The translations under genes and the position numbers were made by a program. Source: Stomorhina lunata (Eukaryota; Arthropoda; Insecta; Diptera; Rhiniidae). From it: 64,000 nucleotides of DNA. The stretch covers positions 93,993,998 to 94,057,997 of the forward strand of contig OW121743.1 in assembly GCA_933228675.1 (NCBI GenBank), given 5' to 3'. The stretch's first letter is position 1. Every line of letters begins with the position of its first letter. Below are positions 47,395 to 61,734 of this stretch, in pieces. The notes beneath the pieces were generated by a model. That model saw only the letters and a program-made list of their open reading frames with translations, did not search any database and was not told the DNA's origin.

Positions 47395-48165
47395 ATTTTT
47401 TTAAGCGAAAAATTTTCTATAGAAAAATTTTTTTAACAAAAAATTAACGAAAAATTTTCTATACAAAAATTTTTTTAACGAAAAAATTTCTATAGAAAAA
47501 TTTTTTTATAGAAAAATTTTTTTATAGAAAAATTTTTTTATAGAAACATTTTTTTATAGAAAAATTTTTTATAGAAAAATTTTTTTAACGAAAAATTTTC
47601 TATAGAAAATTTTTTTTAACGAAAAATTTTCTATAGACAATTTTTTTAACGAAAAATTTTCTATAGAAAAATTTTTTTATAGAAAAATTTTTTTAACGAA
47701 AAATTTTCTATAGAAAATTTTTTTTAACGAAAAATTTTCTATAGAAAATTTTTTTTATAGAAAAATTTTTTTAACGAAATATTTTCTATAGACAAATTTT
47801 TTTAACGAAAAATTTTCTATAGACAAATTTTTTTAACGAAAAATTTTTTTATAGAAAAATTTTTTTAACGAAAAATTTTCTATAGAAAATTAAAAAGAAA
47901 AAAAATTTTTCTATTGAAAATTAAAAAAAAAATTTCTATAGAAACATTTTTTTAATGAAAAAATTGCTATAGGAAAATTTTTTTAACGAAAAATTTTCTA
48001 TAGAAATTTTTTTTACATAAAATTTTCTATAGAAAAATGTTTTTAACGAAAAAAAACTTTAATGAAAAATTTTTTAACCTGGAATTTTATAAAAAAAATG
48101 TTTACCCAAAATTTTCTAAACAAAAAATTTTTTAACTAAAAATTTTCTTTAGGAAATTTGATATT
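47395..48165. repeat. Tandem array A12
   Basis: About 25 units near 31 bp: TTTTCTATAGAAAA plus TTTTTTTAACGAAAAA, mixed with 17-bp half units of TTTTTTTATAGAAAAA. The interleaving of half units suggests replication slippage between the two palindromic halves. Confidence 0.9.
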
Positions 48166-49329
48166 ATTTTAGAAAAAGGCCTCAAATCTTATCATTTTCC
48201 TCCCTAAGTAAATTTTCAAAAGTCTGAAAATAATTATATATATATTGGAATATGTATTTTCAAATAAATGTCTTTGTGTGCATGAGTTTTGCCAAACAAT
48301 GCATGATTTAGACAAGATGTCATGCCCTACTGTTCACATTATACAGATACAGTGTGAATTTAATAATGTCTAATGATATTAAGATAATTTTAATGACATT
48401 TAATGTTTATTAGCATTTCAAGACAACTGCAGTGGACAACAGTAATAATTTGTCATATTAACTTCTTTCATTAACAAATGCAGCTGCATATTTAAGTTTT
48501 TTTGATAGCAAAGATATAAATTAAAAAAAATTATTTTAAAATGTCTTTGAAAGTGATTTTATTCAACATTTAGAAAATTTAATACTGATACTTATGCTAT
48601 TGAACTCAATGTTTTTTAAAATCATTATTAATGACCCTATATTTGTATGCTCATTCCCTTTAGCTTTTATCTTTATTTATCTTTTATCCTCCACTGCCAA
48701 TGAAAAAGCAGCAAATTAATGATCCTGCGTTAAGTATTTGCTACATCGATTATGCTTGTTAAAATCAGTGTACATTAAACTTAAGTGCCATCTCTGTTAG
48801 CAGCAACAAATCTTTACTTGCCCCTTTCCTTCCATTTCTCCACTTAACGATAGATCGCAACGTTTGTGTAAGTACAAGTGTACTTATTTGTAAGAGCCCG
48901 GTTATCGCAGTGTAATAGATTTTGTTAAGTGCAGTGTAAATAAATGTGGTTTGGTTTTTTTACTTTACATCACAAAATTGTAAAGAATAGAAACTGCGGG
49001 GTTTCTAGTTCAAAAGACATTTATTGTTTATTATGTTAATAATTTGAGAATTATATAAGTAGTAGGAGGTTTTGTATAATGAAGAGCTTTGTTTGTTATA
49101 AGAAGATTTATCGACAATTTTTATATGATGCAAGAAAATAACAAGCAATTTGGAACTGAAATTTAAGTTAAGGAAAGGATTTGAATATTGATATATTTAT
49201 TACCTTTTGGTAGAGGCTTTCAAATTCCCGTTCAAACTCAACAAAACATACAAAGGGGGGCCGAAAAAGTGACGATTGTTAAACTATTATTCGTAATGGG
49301 TTTGTATGATCTGAGCACAATCTTCTACA
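48166..49329. other. Intergenic DNA, no gene seen
   Basis: Unique sequence between arrays A12 and A13. No gene features or element termini were recognised. Confidence 0.5.
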
Positions 49330-51390
49330 GAAGGATTTAATTAACGAAAAAGTTTATACACAATTTTTTATAGAAAAATGTTATTAACGAAAAATTTCTA
49401 TAGAAAAATTTTATTAATAAAAAAATTTCTATAGCAAATTTTTATTTACGAAAAATTTTTTATAGAAAATTTTATTATCAAAAAATTATCTTCATAAAAT
49501 TTTTCTAACAAAAAATTTTCTATAGAAAAATTTTATCAACGAAAAATTTTTTATAGAAAAATTTTATTAGCAAAAAATGTTTCAATAGAAAAATATTATT
49601 AATGAAAAATTTCTATAGAAACATTTTATTAACAAAAACAAAAAAAAATTTATTAAGAAATTTCTAAAGAAAAATTTTATAAAAAAAATTTCTATAGAAA
49701 AATTTTGTAAACGAAAAAATTTTTATTTTAATATAGAAATATTTTCTATAGGAAAATTTTTTTAATGGAAAATTTTCCGTACAAAAATTTTATTTATTTT
49801 TGATTTGACGAAAATTTATTATGTATTTTATTTATTTTTTTTAATATCGAAAAATTTTCTATAGAAAATTTTTATTAACGAAAAATTTTCTATAGAAAAT
49901 TTTTTTTAACGAAAGATTTTCTATAGAAAATTTATATTAATTAAAAATTTTCTTTGGAAATTTTCTTGATAATTTTAAAGAGAAAAATTTTATTAAATTT
50001 TTTTCTAAAAAATAATTTTCTATAGAAAAATTTTATAAGAAAATTTATACGAAAAAATTTTCTATTTAAAAATTTCTATTGAAATATTTTTAACAAAAGA
50101 TTTACTAACAATAAATTATCTATAGAAACATTTTATTATCAAATTTTCTATAAAAAAAGTTATCAACAATTTGATTAGAAAAGTTATCTATTGAAAAATT
50201 TTATTAAAAAAATCTTTTTAACAAAAAATTTTCTAAAGAAAAATTTGTTTAACAAAAAATTTTCTGTTGAGTAATATTTTGTTATAAAAATTTTTATTAG
50301 GAAAATTACTATACAAAATTTTAAATAACGAAAAATTTTCTGTAAAAATATTTATTAGCGAAAAATTTTCCATAGAAAATTTTTATTGACGAACAAAAAA
50401 TTTTCTATAAAATAATGAAAAAAATTTTTAAAGAAAATTTTTTTAACAAAAAAATTTTCGATATAAAAATTTTTAAAACAAAAAATTTTCTATGAAAAAT
50501 TTTCTATACAAAATTTTTTTCAACGAAAAATTTATTAACCATAAATTATCTATTGAAAAATTTCAAAAATTTCATTATCAAAAAATTTTCTATAAAAAAA
50601 TTTTATTGAAAAGAATTTTCTATAGAAAAATTTTATTAAAAAAACTGAACAAAAAATTTTCCAAAGAAAAATTTTTTTAACGAAAAATTTTCTATTGAAT
50701 AGTTTGTCATTAATAAAATTTTTATTAAGAAAATTTTGTATAGAAAATTTTTATGAACAAAAAATTTTGAATAGAAAACTTTTATTAAAAAAAAATAATT
50801 AACAAAAAATTATTTATACACAAATTTTTCGTCAATGAACTTTTTTATATTTTTGTAAATATAATTTTTCACTCGAAAATATTTATTAGCGAGAAATTTT
50901 CTATATTTATTAGAAAACAATTTTCAATAGAAAATTTTTATTAACATAAAAGTTATAGAAACTTTTATGTTAATAAAAATTTTTATTAACAATCAAAATT
51001 TCCTATAGATTTTTTTTCCTATAGAACATTTTTATTAGCATAATATTATCTCTAGAAAATTTGTATTAACTAAAGTTTTTTTTAGAGATTTTTATTAACT
51101 ACAAATTTTATATAGAAAAATTTTATTCATGAAAAACTTTCTAGAGAAAATTTTTATTACCCAAAATTTTTCTGAAAAAAAAAATTTTATTAACGAAAAA
51201 ATTTTCTGAAAAAAAAAATTTTTATTAACGAAAAATTTTTTATAAAAAAACTTTCACGAAAGAAATTTTTTTTAAATAGTTATTATATTAACGAAAAATT
51301 TTATGTAAAAAAATTTTATTTACAAACAATTTTCTATAGATAGATTTTAATTGCGAAAAATTTTCTAAAAAATATTTTATTAACAGACAG
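49330..51390. repeat. Tandem array A13
   Basis: Diverged units near 30 bp: TTTTCTATAGAAAA plus ATTTTATTAACGAAAA. Its second half-unit resembles that of array A12 (TTAACGAAAAA), about 1.2 kb away, so the two probably share a recent origin. Confidence 0.88.
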
Positions 51391-52794
51391 ACATATAAAA
51401 TTTTTAGATAGTCTTAAATGTTATTAATATATGCTGATAATCCCGCCTTTTTTTCTTCTGGCTTTAATTTACTTCAAAATGATTGAAAGCAAATAGATTA
51501 ATCTAAATAAAAAGGGATTTCTCTGAAACACTCATTTATGCTGAGCCCTAACAAGTCTCTATAATTTCAGGAAATAACTTTATTTTTGTTTTTCTTTTTT
51601 ATTTAAAAAAATGTCTTTAATATTAACAGAAATAATAGCAAAGACGACGTTTTTTCTCTAACATAACGATAAAGACTTGAGTTGGAGAGTCATTATTCTC
51701 TTTCATGCCATTAGTTTTCAATGGTTTTTCAATTGAATGCATTATCAAAAGTATAATCGGACAAACACAGAAACACACAGATACATAAACTGACGACACA
51801 GACACAAATGAAGATGGGAAAATTCTTCATGTTGTTGTTGTTAAGATAGTAGTAGTAAGAAGAAAAAAAATTATTGTCATTATTTAAGCTGTATTTGTTG
51901 GAAATGTCTTGCTTTTTCCGATTTGTTTTTACGCTTTTCCCAACATTCTTTATTATTGTCACTTATAATTCTGGTTACAAGTGTATAACGATAGAACTGA
52001 ATTCGTTTGTATTGGTTGGCGTTGTAAGGATATAAACTTTATTTTGTAAATTCCAAATGTTTGCTTTTTACATTTTCCACTTCAGAAATCGACTTCCTTT
52101 TTATGTCTGTATGTGTTAGGAGAAAGATGAGTGTATTTGTAGGAACATTTTTTCATTTTTTGCAATGATCATCATTTTTCTTGAGCAACGAATTCACACA
52201 AACGTCATATTTATTTATATAGAAGAAAGCTAAAATTGGAAGTTTCACTTTTTCTTTATGCATTCTTTTAAAGGGAGTATCAAAATTTCCAAAGAAAGCA
52301 AATATTTTGATTTTTGTATATCTCTAGATTAAAAAAATTTTTTCTTTTGGCAGCCCCCGTTTATAGCAATGCATCCTTGCAACTTTATATGAGTAGTACT
52401 TCTCTTTATTCCATATCGCTAAAATGCTCATTATTCATAATCCTTTGAAGACTAAAAAATAAAAAAATGCATATAACATGTCTATGATTGCTATGCGATT
52501 TTATTGGAGGAGGATTCAGTTTTAAATGGAATTATCGTCTCATTTCTTTGTATTTTTTTCCAGCAGATACTCTGAGTTCATCCTCCTATAAAATCTCACT
52601 TGTGCATTTGAAGTGCATTTGAAGTGCAAAATATTGCATGCTCAATCCTGGAGTAGAAAAATTTGTTAGGAATATGTGAATGCCTTTTTGACTGTTTAAA
52701 TGTAGCAGCAGCTATTATAAATTATTGGAATTATTTTTAACTGTTGCTGTTACTTTGCAAGGAGCTTTTAAGTATTTAAGTAAAAAAAATGGAA
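51391..52794. other. Intergenic DNA, no gene seen
   Basis: Unique A/T-rich DNA. A direct repeat GCATTTGAAGT occurs twice at 52604-52626. Minus-strand frames at 51623-51962 lack recognisable domains and have low-complexity Asn/Tyr/Cys composition. Confidence 0.5.
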
Positions 52795-54880
52795 AATAAA
52801 ATTTTAGCGAAGATAAATTTTGACCAAAATTTTACTGAAGACAAATTTTCATCAAAATTTTACTGAAGACAAATTTTCATCAAAATTTTACCAAAAACAA
52901 ATTTTGACCAAAATTTTACTAAAGACATATTTTGATCAAAATTTTACTAAATACAAATTTTTATCAAAATTTTACTAAAGACAAATTTTGATCAAAATTT
53001 TACTAAAGACAAATTTTGATCAAAATTTTACTAAAGACAAGTTTTGATCAAAATTTTACTAAAGACAAATTTTGATCAAAATTTTACTAAAGACAAATTT
53101 TGATCAAAATTTTACTAAAGACAAATTTTGATCAAAATTTTACTAAAGACAAATTTTGATCAAAATTTTACTAAAGACAAATTTTGATCAAAATTTTACT
53201 AAAGACAAATTTTGATCAAAATTTTACTAAAGACAAATTTTGATCAAAATTTTACTAAAGACAAATTTTGATCAAAATTTTACTAAAGACAAATTTTGAT
53301 CAAAATTTTACTAAAGACAAATTTTGATCAAAATTTTACTAAAGACAAATTTTGATCAAAATTTTACTAAAGACAAATTTTGATCAAAATTTTACTAAAG
53401 ACAAATTTTGATCAAAATTTTACTAAAGACAAATTTTGATCAAAATTTTACTAAAGACAAATTTTGATCAAAATTTTACTAAAGACAAATTTTGATCTAA
53501 ATTTTACTAAAGACAAATTTTGATCAAAATTTTACTAAAGACAAATTTTGATCAAAATTTTACTAAAGACAAATTTTGATCAAAATTTTACTAAAGACAA
53601 ATTTTGATCAAAATTTTACTAAAGACAAATTTTGATCAAAATTTTACTAAAGACAAATTTTGATCAAAATTTTACTAAAGACAAATTTTGATCAAAATTT
53701 TATTAAAGACAAATTTTGATCAAAATTTTACTAAAGACAAATTTTGATCAAAATTTTACTAAAGACAAATTTTGATCAAAATTTTACTAAAGACAAATTT
53801 TGATCAAAATTTTACTAAAGACAAATTTTGATCAAAATTTTACTAAAGACAAATTTTGATCAAAATTTTACTAAAGACAAATTTTGATCAAAATTTTACT
53901 AAAGACAAATTTTGATCAAAATTTTACAAAAGACAAATTTTGATCAAAGTTTTACTAAAAACAAATTTTGATCAAAATTTTACTAAAGACAAATTTTGAT
54001 CAAAATTTTACTAAAGAAAAATTTTGATCAAAATTTTACTAAAGACAGTTTTGATCAAAATTTTACTACAGACTAATTTTGATCAAAATATTACTACAGA
54101 CAAATTTTGATTACAATTTTACTTAAGACAAACTTTGATCAAAATTTTACTAAATACAAATTTTGATTAAAATTTTTCTAAAGATATATTTTGATCAAAA
54201 TTTTATTAAAGACAAATTTTGATAAAAATTTTACTAGAGGCAAATTTTGACGTTGACCAAAATTTTACTGAAAACAAAATTTGACCAAAATTTTACTAAA
54301 GACAAGTTTTGATAAAAATTTTACTAAAGAAAAATGTTAATCCAAATTTTACTAAAGACAAATTTAAATTAAAATTTTACTAAAGATACATTTTGTTCAA
54401 AATTTTACTAAAGACAAATTTTGATCAAAATTTTACTAAAGACAAATTTTGATCAAAATTTTACTAAAGACAAATTTTGATTAAAATTTTATCATAGATA
54501 CATTTTGATCAAAATTTTAGTAAAGAAATATTTTGATAAAAGTTTTGCTAGAGGCAAATTTTGTCCAAAATTTTACTAAAGACAAATTTTGATAAAAATT
54601 TTTCGTAAAGACAAATTTTGATCAAAATCTTACTAAGGACAAATTTAAATCAAAATTTTACTAAGGAAAACATTTGATCAAAATTTTACTAAAGAAAAAT
54701 GTTGATTAAAAATTTACTAAAGAAAAATTTTGATCAAAATTTTACTAAACACAAGTTTTGACCTAAATTTTACTTACTTAAGATTAATTTGGATCAAAAT
54801 TTTACTAAGGACAAATTTTGACAAACATTTTTTGCAAAGACAAATTTCGATAAAAATTTTTGTAAAGTCAAATTTTGAGC
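52795..54880. repeat. 28-bp palindromic array A14 (TGATCA core)
   Basis: About 70 units of 28 bp: the perfect 18-bp palindrome AAATTTTGATCAAAATTT plus TACTAAAGAC. Units between about 52970 and 53930 are almost identical. Both flanks are diverged. It ends directly at a family B copy (54885). Confidence 0.95.
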
Positions 54881-54884
54881 ATAA

Positions 54885-55200
54885 CTTTCGATGGTTATTT
54901 AGGTCATCTCTTCAGGAGGATTATCTCAAATTCTATACAGAGTGAAAAACAGGCATGATATCTTATTTGTGAGACAGGATGAATGCGAATTATTGTGTTC
55001 AACAAACATCAACATAAAGCGAAGATTATCATCTGAGCAGAAACACACAATATTTTCCAGTTTTATCTTTTCTTTATTTCCCAGACTTTAGATGTTGCTT
55101 TGTTGGCGACTAAGACAAGAGCGCTATTAAATTAATTCAATGATAATAACTTGGAATCTTAGTGAAATACACTACAGTAAAACTTTTTTATTAGAAGTCA
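54885..55200 (+). repeat. Family B repeat copy
   Basis: TTTCGATGGTTATTTAGG, TCTCTTCAGGAGGATTATC, GTGTTCAACAAACATCAACA, GATTATCATCTGAGCAGAAA and the end CTTAGTGAAATACACTACAG. It lacks the left third of the family. It represents the uninterrupted version of the copy at 33830. Confidence 0.75.
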
Positions 55201-56099
55201 AAACTGTTGTTCTCAATATCTTTCATAAACATGTAAAAAAACTTATAGTTATCACTGTCATTGATGTTCCCAATTAAGACTTCTCTTATTTTTTTGACTT
55301 CACAAATTAAAATAACCCAACAAATGCATATCAACCTAAACAAAAGACAATTTTTTTAAAACTTCTTTTATACAAATCACTGACACATTCATGTTTATAA
55401 TTCAGTCTTAATCCAAAAGCCATATAACTTGTTTCTTACTGAAAGGCTGTATCCTGTCACTCACATTCAACTTGATGAACACAAAAGTAAAAGAGAAAAA
55501 CACATGTTAAAAATTCTAGTTTTATTTTGAGGCCAATTTAATCACATTCGCATATGAGAACATAGACAAACTAACGGAGACAGCAACGACGACGACGACA
55601 AGAACTACAAATACAACAACATAATCATTCAGTCAAACATTAACCGCATAAAGGATGTACTAACACATACAAAAACACCAAGGTGAAAACAGAAGTACGA
55701 AACACCTTTGGTACTCACACTTGTTTCAATGTGCTTTGGAAGTCCTAGAACAAGGAACCATATTTCTGCAAAACAAATGAAACACGTGCCAGGAAAAAAT
55801 TAAAATTTGGAAAAAACAAAACAGCAAAAGAATTAAACATCTCCAAAAGTTAAAAGACAATGACTACATGACCTGTTCTATATAAATGCATACTGTGGCA
55901 AAGATATGGTAGAGAAGAATATTTGAAAAAGCAGACAAATGACTAAATTTAGGACATGGTAGGAACAATTTTGGTACTATTCTATTTAATATGGATTTTA
56001 GTTTGAACATCTGCTATTGAAATTTGTCTAGAAACTATATTAAATATATTTTATTAGCAAGAAGGAAATCATAAACCATATATCAAAAAATTTTGAATT
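55201..56099. other. Intergenic DNA, no gene seen
   Basis: Less A/T-rich than its surroundings, with a CAACGACGACGACGACAAG trinucleotide run near 55585. No frame or RNA gene could be supported. Confidence 0.45.
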
Positions 56100-58560
56100 T
56101 TTTTTTTGAACATTTTTTTTGTATCAATGATTTCTTATAAAAATGTTTGTACTGTTAAAGGAAATTTATTGTATCAAATTAATTTTAACACTGAACATTT
56201 TTTGTTAACATTTTTATATTTAAATTTTATTTAGAAATTAGAAATGTCGATAAACTTTTTATAATTTATGAATATTTTTATTTTCTATTAATTTTTTTTT
56301 CAAAAATTTTCCTAAAACATTCTTGTGTCAAAAGTTTTTGTATCAATTTTGTTATGTTGATAAATTTTCTTTCCAAAAAATATTTTCTGTTAAACAGTTT
56401 TGCATAATAATTTTTATATACATATTTATATTTACATAGAAAATTTTTGTATAGACAAATTTTCATAAAAATTTTAGTATAGAAAACTTTTCGTGAAACC
56501 TTTAATATCAAAAAAATTTTATATGAAAATTTTTATAAAGAAAAATGTTTATAACCATTTTCACATTCAAGATCTTTCAATGAAAATTTTATATTAAAAA
56601 AATTTAAATAAAATTTTTTCTGTCAAAAAATTTTGTATGAAAATTTTTATATCGAAAAATTTTCTATGTGAAATTTTGTATCAAACTTTCCGTGAAACTT
56701 TTTATATCAAAAATTTTTTGTGTGAACATTTTTGCATCGAAAAATTTTTTCTTAACATTTTTCTTATGAAACATTTTTTAAACACTTTTGTATCGAGAAA
56801 TTTTCTATTAAAATTTTTATATAGAAAAAACTTTATAAACATTTTTAAATCGAGAACTTTCTATGAACATTTTTATATCGAAAAATTTTCCATAGAATTT
56901 TTCCCTTCAAAAAATTTTGTATCGAAAATTTTTCTATATAAATTTTTGTATAATCAATTTCGAAAAATTGTCTATTTCAAAAAATTTTAAATGAAAATTT
57001 TTATATTTAATTAAACTTTTTATAACAAATTTTTCTATGAAAATTTCTATGTCGAAAAATTTTTATAGAAAATTTTTGTATTTATAAATTTTTGTTTTAG
57101 CAAATTTTATACGAAATTTTCAAGTAGACAAAATTCTTTAAAATGTTTACATCCAAAAAATTCTATGAAATTTTAATACTAAAAAATATTCTTTCTAATG
57201 TTTTTTATAAACATTTTTTCTTAACATTTTTCTTATGAAACATTTTTGTAAACACTTTTGTATCGAGAAATTTTCTATTAAAATTTTTATATAGAAAAAA
57301 ACTTTATAAGCATTTTTAAATCGAGAACTTTCTATGAACATTTTTATATTGAAAAATTTTCCATAAAATTTTTTCCGTCAAAAAATTTTGTTTAGAAAAT
57401 TTTTCTATATAAATTTTTGTATCAATAAATTTTCATTAAAAATTTTGGATAAACAATTTTTTCATGAAACTTTTTGTATCAAAAAAATTTTATATAAAAA
57501 TTTTTATATAGAAAAACTCTTTATAAACATTTTTGTATCGAGAAATTTTCTATTATAATTTTTTTATACAAAAAGAAAATTTTTTAATGAATATTTTCAT
57601 GTGGAAAAATTGTCTATTTCAAAAAATTTTAGATGAAAATTTTTATATTTATTTAAACTTTTTATAACGAAATTTTTCTATGAAAATTTCTATGTCGAAA
57701 AATTTTTAAAGAAAATATGTGTATTTATAAATTTTTGTTTTGGCAAATTTTTTAGGAAATTTTAATGTAGAAAAATTTCTTTAAAATGTTTACATCGAAA
57801 AAGTTCCACGAAATTTGAATACTGAAAAATATTCTTTCTAAAATTTTTTATATCAAAATATTTTTTATGAAAATTTTATATTAAAAAATTTAAATACCAA
57901 AAAAGCTTTTAATGAAAATACTTATATCAAAAAATTTTTTAATCATATTTTTGTATCGATAAATTTTCTATAAAACTTTTTTATTTTACAAATTTTCTAT
58001 GAAAATCTTTATATTAAATAAAATTCTGTGTAAATTTTTGTGTTAGTAAATTTTTATATTGATTTATTTTCTAAGAAATTTTAATAACGAAACATTTTTT
58101 ATATAAAAATTTTATTTCGAAAAATTAACTAAGAAAATTTTTTATCGAAAATTTGTTATGAAAATTTTGTTATTAAAAAAATGATCAATGAAAAATTTTA
58201 TAGAAATTTTTCGAGAAAAAAAAAATTTCAATAAAAAATTTTTTAATAAAAATAATTTTATGGAAGTTCGATGTCGAAAACTTCAATGAAAATTTTTTTT
58301 GGATTAAAAAAATTTTAAATACAAATTTAAAATTTTTATAGAATTTCGATGTCGAAAATTTTAATTGAAAATTTTTCGGTATAAAAAATTTTGTACTAAA
58401 TTTTTATATACATATAAAAAATTTCAAATACAGATTTTTATAGGATTTGTTTTTAATATTAAAATTTTCAATGATAATTTGTTTAGTTAAATTAAAAAAA
58501 AAATATTCAATACAAAAATTTTTATAGAAAATTAATTTTTAAGAAAATTTAGTAGAAAAT
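56100..58560. repeat. Tandem array A15 (diverged)
   Basis: Irregular units near 30 bp: TTTTATATCGAAAA plus ATTTTCTATGAAAA. A larger duplication is visible: 56740-56960 and 57215-57430 share a run of the same variants in the same order (TTCTTAACATTTTTCTTATG, GTATCGAGAAATTTTC, TTTTAAATCGAGAAC). Confidence 0.85.
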
Positions 58561-58624
58561 TAGTTTTGAAACATATAAAGATAAAAAGTTTTTGCAAGAA
58601 AGTCAACTTATACTTAGATTGCTG

Positions 58625-58705
58625 CCAAACTATGGACTGACTTCGTTCAACAGATGATCCTGAGTCGATTGGTATACTAAAAGGTGGATGAAGAAATTTT
58701 TGTAT
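58625..58705 (+). repeat. Family A element, short fragment
   Basis: GGACTGACTTCGTTCAAC and GAGTCGATTGGTATACTAAA match the right part of family A (compare 10500-10560). The rest of the element is absent. Confidence 0.5.
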
Positions 58706-60934
58706 ATCATTTCCAAGCTAATTTGTGATATAGATATATCAGTTAAAGGAAAACTTTAGGATAACTCTTATCTTTTGGTACCCAACACCCCCAATAGTAC
58801 CCTTGTCTCATCTTCAAATTTCTGCTATCTAACCATAACATGCACAAAAATTAAGAGATGATGAGGAAAAAAGAAAACCATTTCACAAAAGTTGATGAGA
58901 TGACGACTGCTGTTGAGGCGGTAGTTGACATGAAATAGCTTGACACTTTTCAGGCGCAACAATTGTAGGTCTTACTCATGATGTATTCTACAACTTCAAT
59001 TTGTAGTGATAAATTCATGGCACATTAGGGAGAGTTTGATTGAATTCTTAAGTTCTGAAGAATATTATTTTACAAAAGTTCTAAGCCACTTTGTTGAAGA
59101 AACCTTTAGGCTTAAATCAGATTTTATTCAATTGAAATTTAGAAATTTTACAGTCTAATGTTTAGAAATCAACGCACCTTAATGAGCTTATTCATAGATG
59201 GACGAAACATATGTATGAATACATATTCCTACAAATGTCAGTCAGTTGCAAATTTTTGAATAAAGACTGAATTTATGTATGAGCGTTATAATAGCTGAAC
59301 ATATACAAATGTACTAAGACTTTTATAGGTATATAAAAAAGAAGCAATATGTACCCGGAAGTTTTAAAATAAAGTCTAAAATACAAAATTAATAAACAAA
59401 AGCTTATAGTTGGAGTTAGACATTGAAATATTTTATAGAACCAGGAGCTAGATTTACATCTTCTTTTATATTTATCATTTAAACAAGTTCGTAAGACTAT
59501 TCTTCATCTTTAAACTAACTGGTATATGAACTTATATATCTACCTATATAAGTATTCAGCATCATAATGTGGTTCCATGCTTCCTTGTTTAAATTAAATT
59601 TTGTGCATTTTTCAAAAGGCACTGTCTCAGTTTTTGTCTCTTAATCTAATAATTTTTTCTTCAATTTGTACGTTTTAAAGTTAATCCAGAGTATCGAAAA
59701 GGAAAATTTCTATTGTCATTATTACTACTATTCTTTTTGTTTCAGTAGTTGGTTGACTTTTGTGCGTCTTCAATTTAGATATTTTTTTTTTGGAAATTAA
59801 CTCCTCTGAATCAAAACATAACTTTGGAATTGTGATGTTGGCTAGAGAAACACATTTACCTACAAATTGAATGTTTAAAAAAGAAAATATGAGATTTTTT
59901 CGTTACCTACCAAATATGTATTTTGTTTAAATCTAAACTTAATTCTTGAAATAGAATCAGTATTTGATTAATAATTGTTATGAATGTGTTTCATTAAGGT
60001 TGTGTTTTAGTGCAAAAATACATATTTTTGCAATACAACTAAAATTTTCTAAAAATCTACAGATATGTGATATTTTTACTCCCTAGCTAAAAAATGTCAA
60101 TTTCTTAAACCATTTTTTTGTGTGATAGTTATTGCAAAGTATTCAAGTTTTGGAAAAATTCAAACATTAAATGTTTTCCCATACAAAGTTTTGTGAAACC
60201 ATTTGGTTTGAAAATTCATATTATAGTAGCAGGCAGATTTTCCAATAGATATTTTTAAATGCTTTTCTCATTTTGAAGTTGTACACCAAATGCTACCAGT
60301 TTACCTAAAGTAGAGTATTCATTTAAACATTTATACTGAATATGCACATATGGCATTTTAAGAAAGAAATTTGTTCCATATAATATGAACAAGGTCTTGC
60401 ATATAAAATTACCATAAATATGAAAATAATTTATAATTGTTATAATAAAAATTCGTAAAAAGAATCAGGACTCAAGTTAAATATCAGAAAAATAGAGAAA
60501 AAGAAAAGGAAATGTACTACTAATTTTAAATACTTTCACATATTGTTTACAAAAGAACTTACATTTGAATTAGAGTGTCCGGTGAAAATAAAAGATACTT
60601 TTCTTCATAATGTCAAAACCACTGTAAAAAATGTAATGCACCGAAAACTACGAGATAACATGCCAGGACTCAGATTTTTCCACCATTGAAATAAAATGTG
60701 TACTAATTGTCAACAAATTAATAGTTTTTTAAACACTTTGAAAAATATGCGTTAAATTTTGTCATCATACCAATAATTTCTTTTAGTTATTTCTGGCAGT
60801 TACTGAATATCGAAATTTATTGAAAAAAATTATTAAACAATTTTGATAAAAAAAAAAATATATCAAAAAATTTACAATAACAATTTTTATATCAAAAAAT
60901 TTTGTATTTGAAAATTTTCCATGAAAATATACTA
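58706..60934. other. Intergenic DNA, no gene seen
   Basis: Unique A/T-rich DNA with no open frame of note on either strand, no element termini and no tandem repeats. The largest non-repetitive stretch in the right half of the window. Confidence 0.5.
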
Positions 60935-61556
60935 AAGGTACGGTCAGACTCATTAAACATTTAAATCAAATATTTTGAGTAAAATATTGTCAAAACAATA
61001 TAATAAAAAATTTGTGGTCACACTTGCACATTTATTTGACGATTTTTATTTGATAAAATACAGAATAAATATGTTCAAAGTATAAAAAAAAACAGGTTTT
61101 ATTTATGGTCACACTGAAGATTAAATATTTTCCCAAAAAATATTTGATCAAATTTTTTCAAAACAAAATTGTGTATCTGGCAATTTGTTTCTCATATTTG
61201 AGTTGTTGTTTCTCAAATTTGATGTTGTTGTTTCTCAAAATTGATGTTGTTGTTTCTCTAATTTGATGTTGTTGTTTCTGTTTGAATAGTAAACAATACA
61301 AATGCACAGCTGTTATTTGCCCCTGTTTGATGTTAGAAAAATTTTGTAAGAATAAATAATTATTTGATCAAAATTTAATAAAATATTTGCTCTTGCGTGG
61401 TCACATTAGGAAAATTTTTATTTGCTGGCAAATGATTTTGTTTTGTTCAAATCAACATGTTTCTTGTTTGAACCTCATAAATATTTTGTTTTCAGACTAC
61501 AAGGATGAAATATTTGATAATTTCGATTAAATGTTTAATCAATGTGACCGTAGCTT
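60935..61556 (+). mobile_element. Inverted-repeat element (twin copy 1)
   Basis: The left end TACGGTCAGACTCATTAAAC and the right end read inverted TACGGTCACATTGATTAAAC form terminal inverted repeats of over 30 bp. Internally GTGGTCACA-type words recur in both orientations, and a 21-bp GTTGTTGTTTCTC...ATTTGAT unit is repeated four times (61199-61280). No coding frame. It is nearly identical to 61735-62358, in the same orientation. Confidence 0.8.
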
Positions 61557-61734
61557 AACTAAGACAATTTCTAAAAGAACAAAATAATGGAATATTAAAG
61601 AAATCTAACACAGCTTTATTTCAAACAGTCAAAAATAAAAATCCATATTATATATATTTTGAAGTTATTCTATTTTTATGTCACTGCGCCTAAGGATATG
61701 CTCCATTTTTTGTAAATGAAGAAATTTCAAAGTT

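Noticed and set aside
46140..49330. Search for tRNA, snRNA or other structured RNA genes in the unique spacers
   Set aside because: No A-box/B-box pair, cloverleaf or snRNA motif could be recognised by eye. A covariance-model search would be needed to exclude them.
56637..56990. Plus-strand open frame of 117 codons
   Set aside because: Lies wholly within array A15 and consists of repeated Phe/Lys/Ile phrases.
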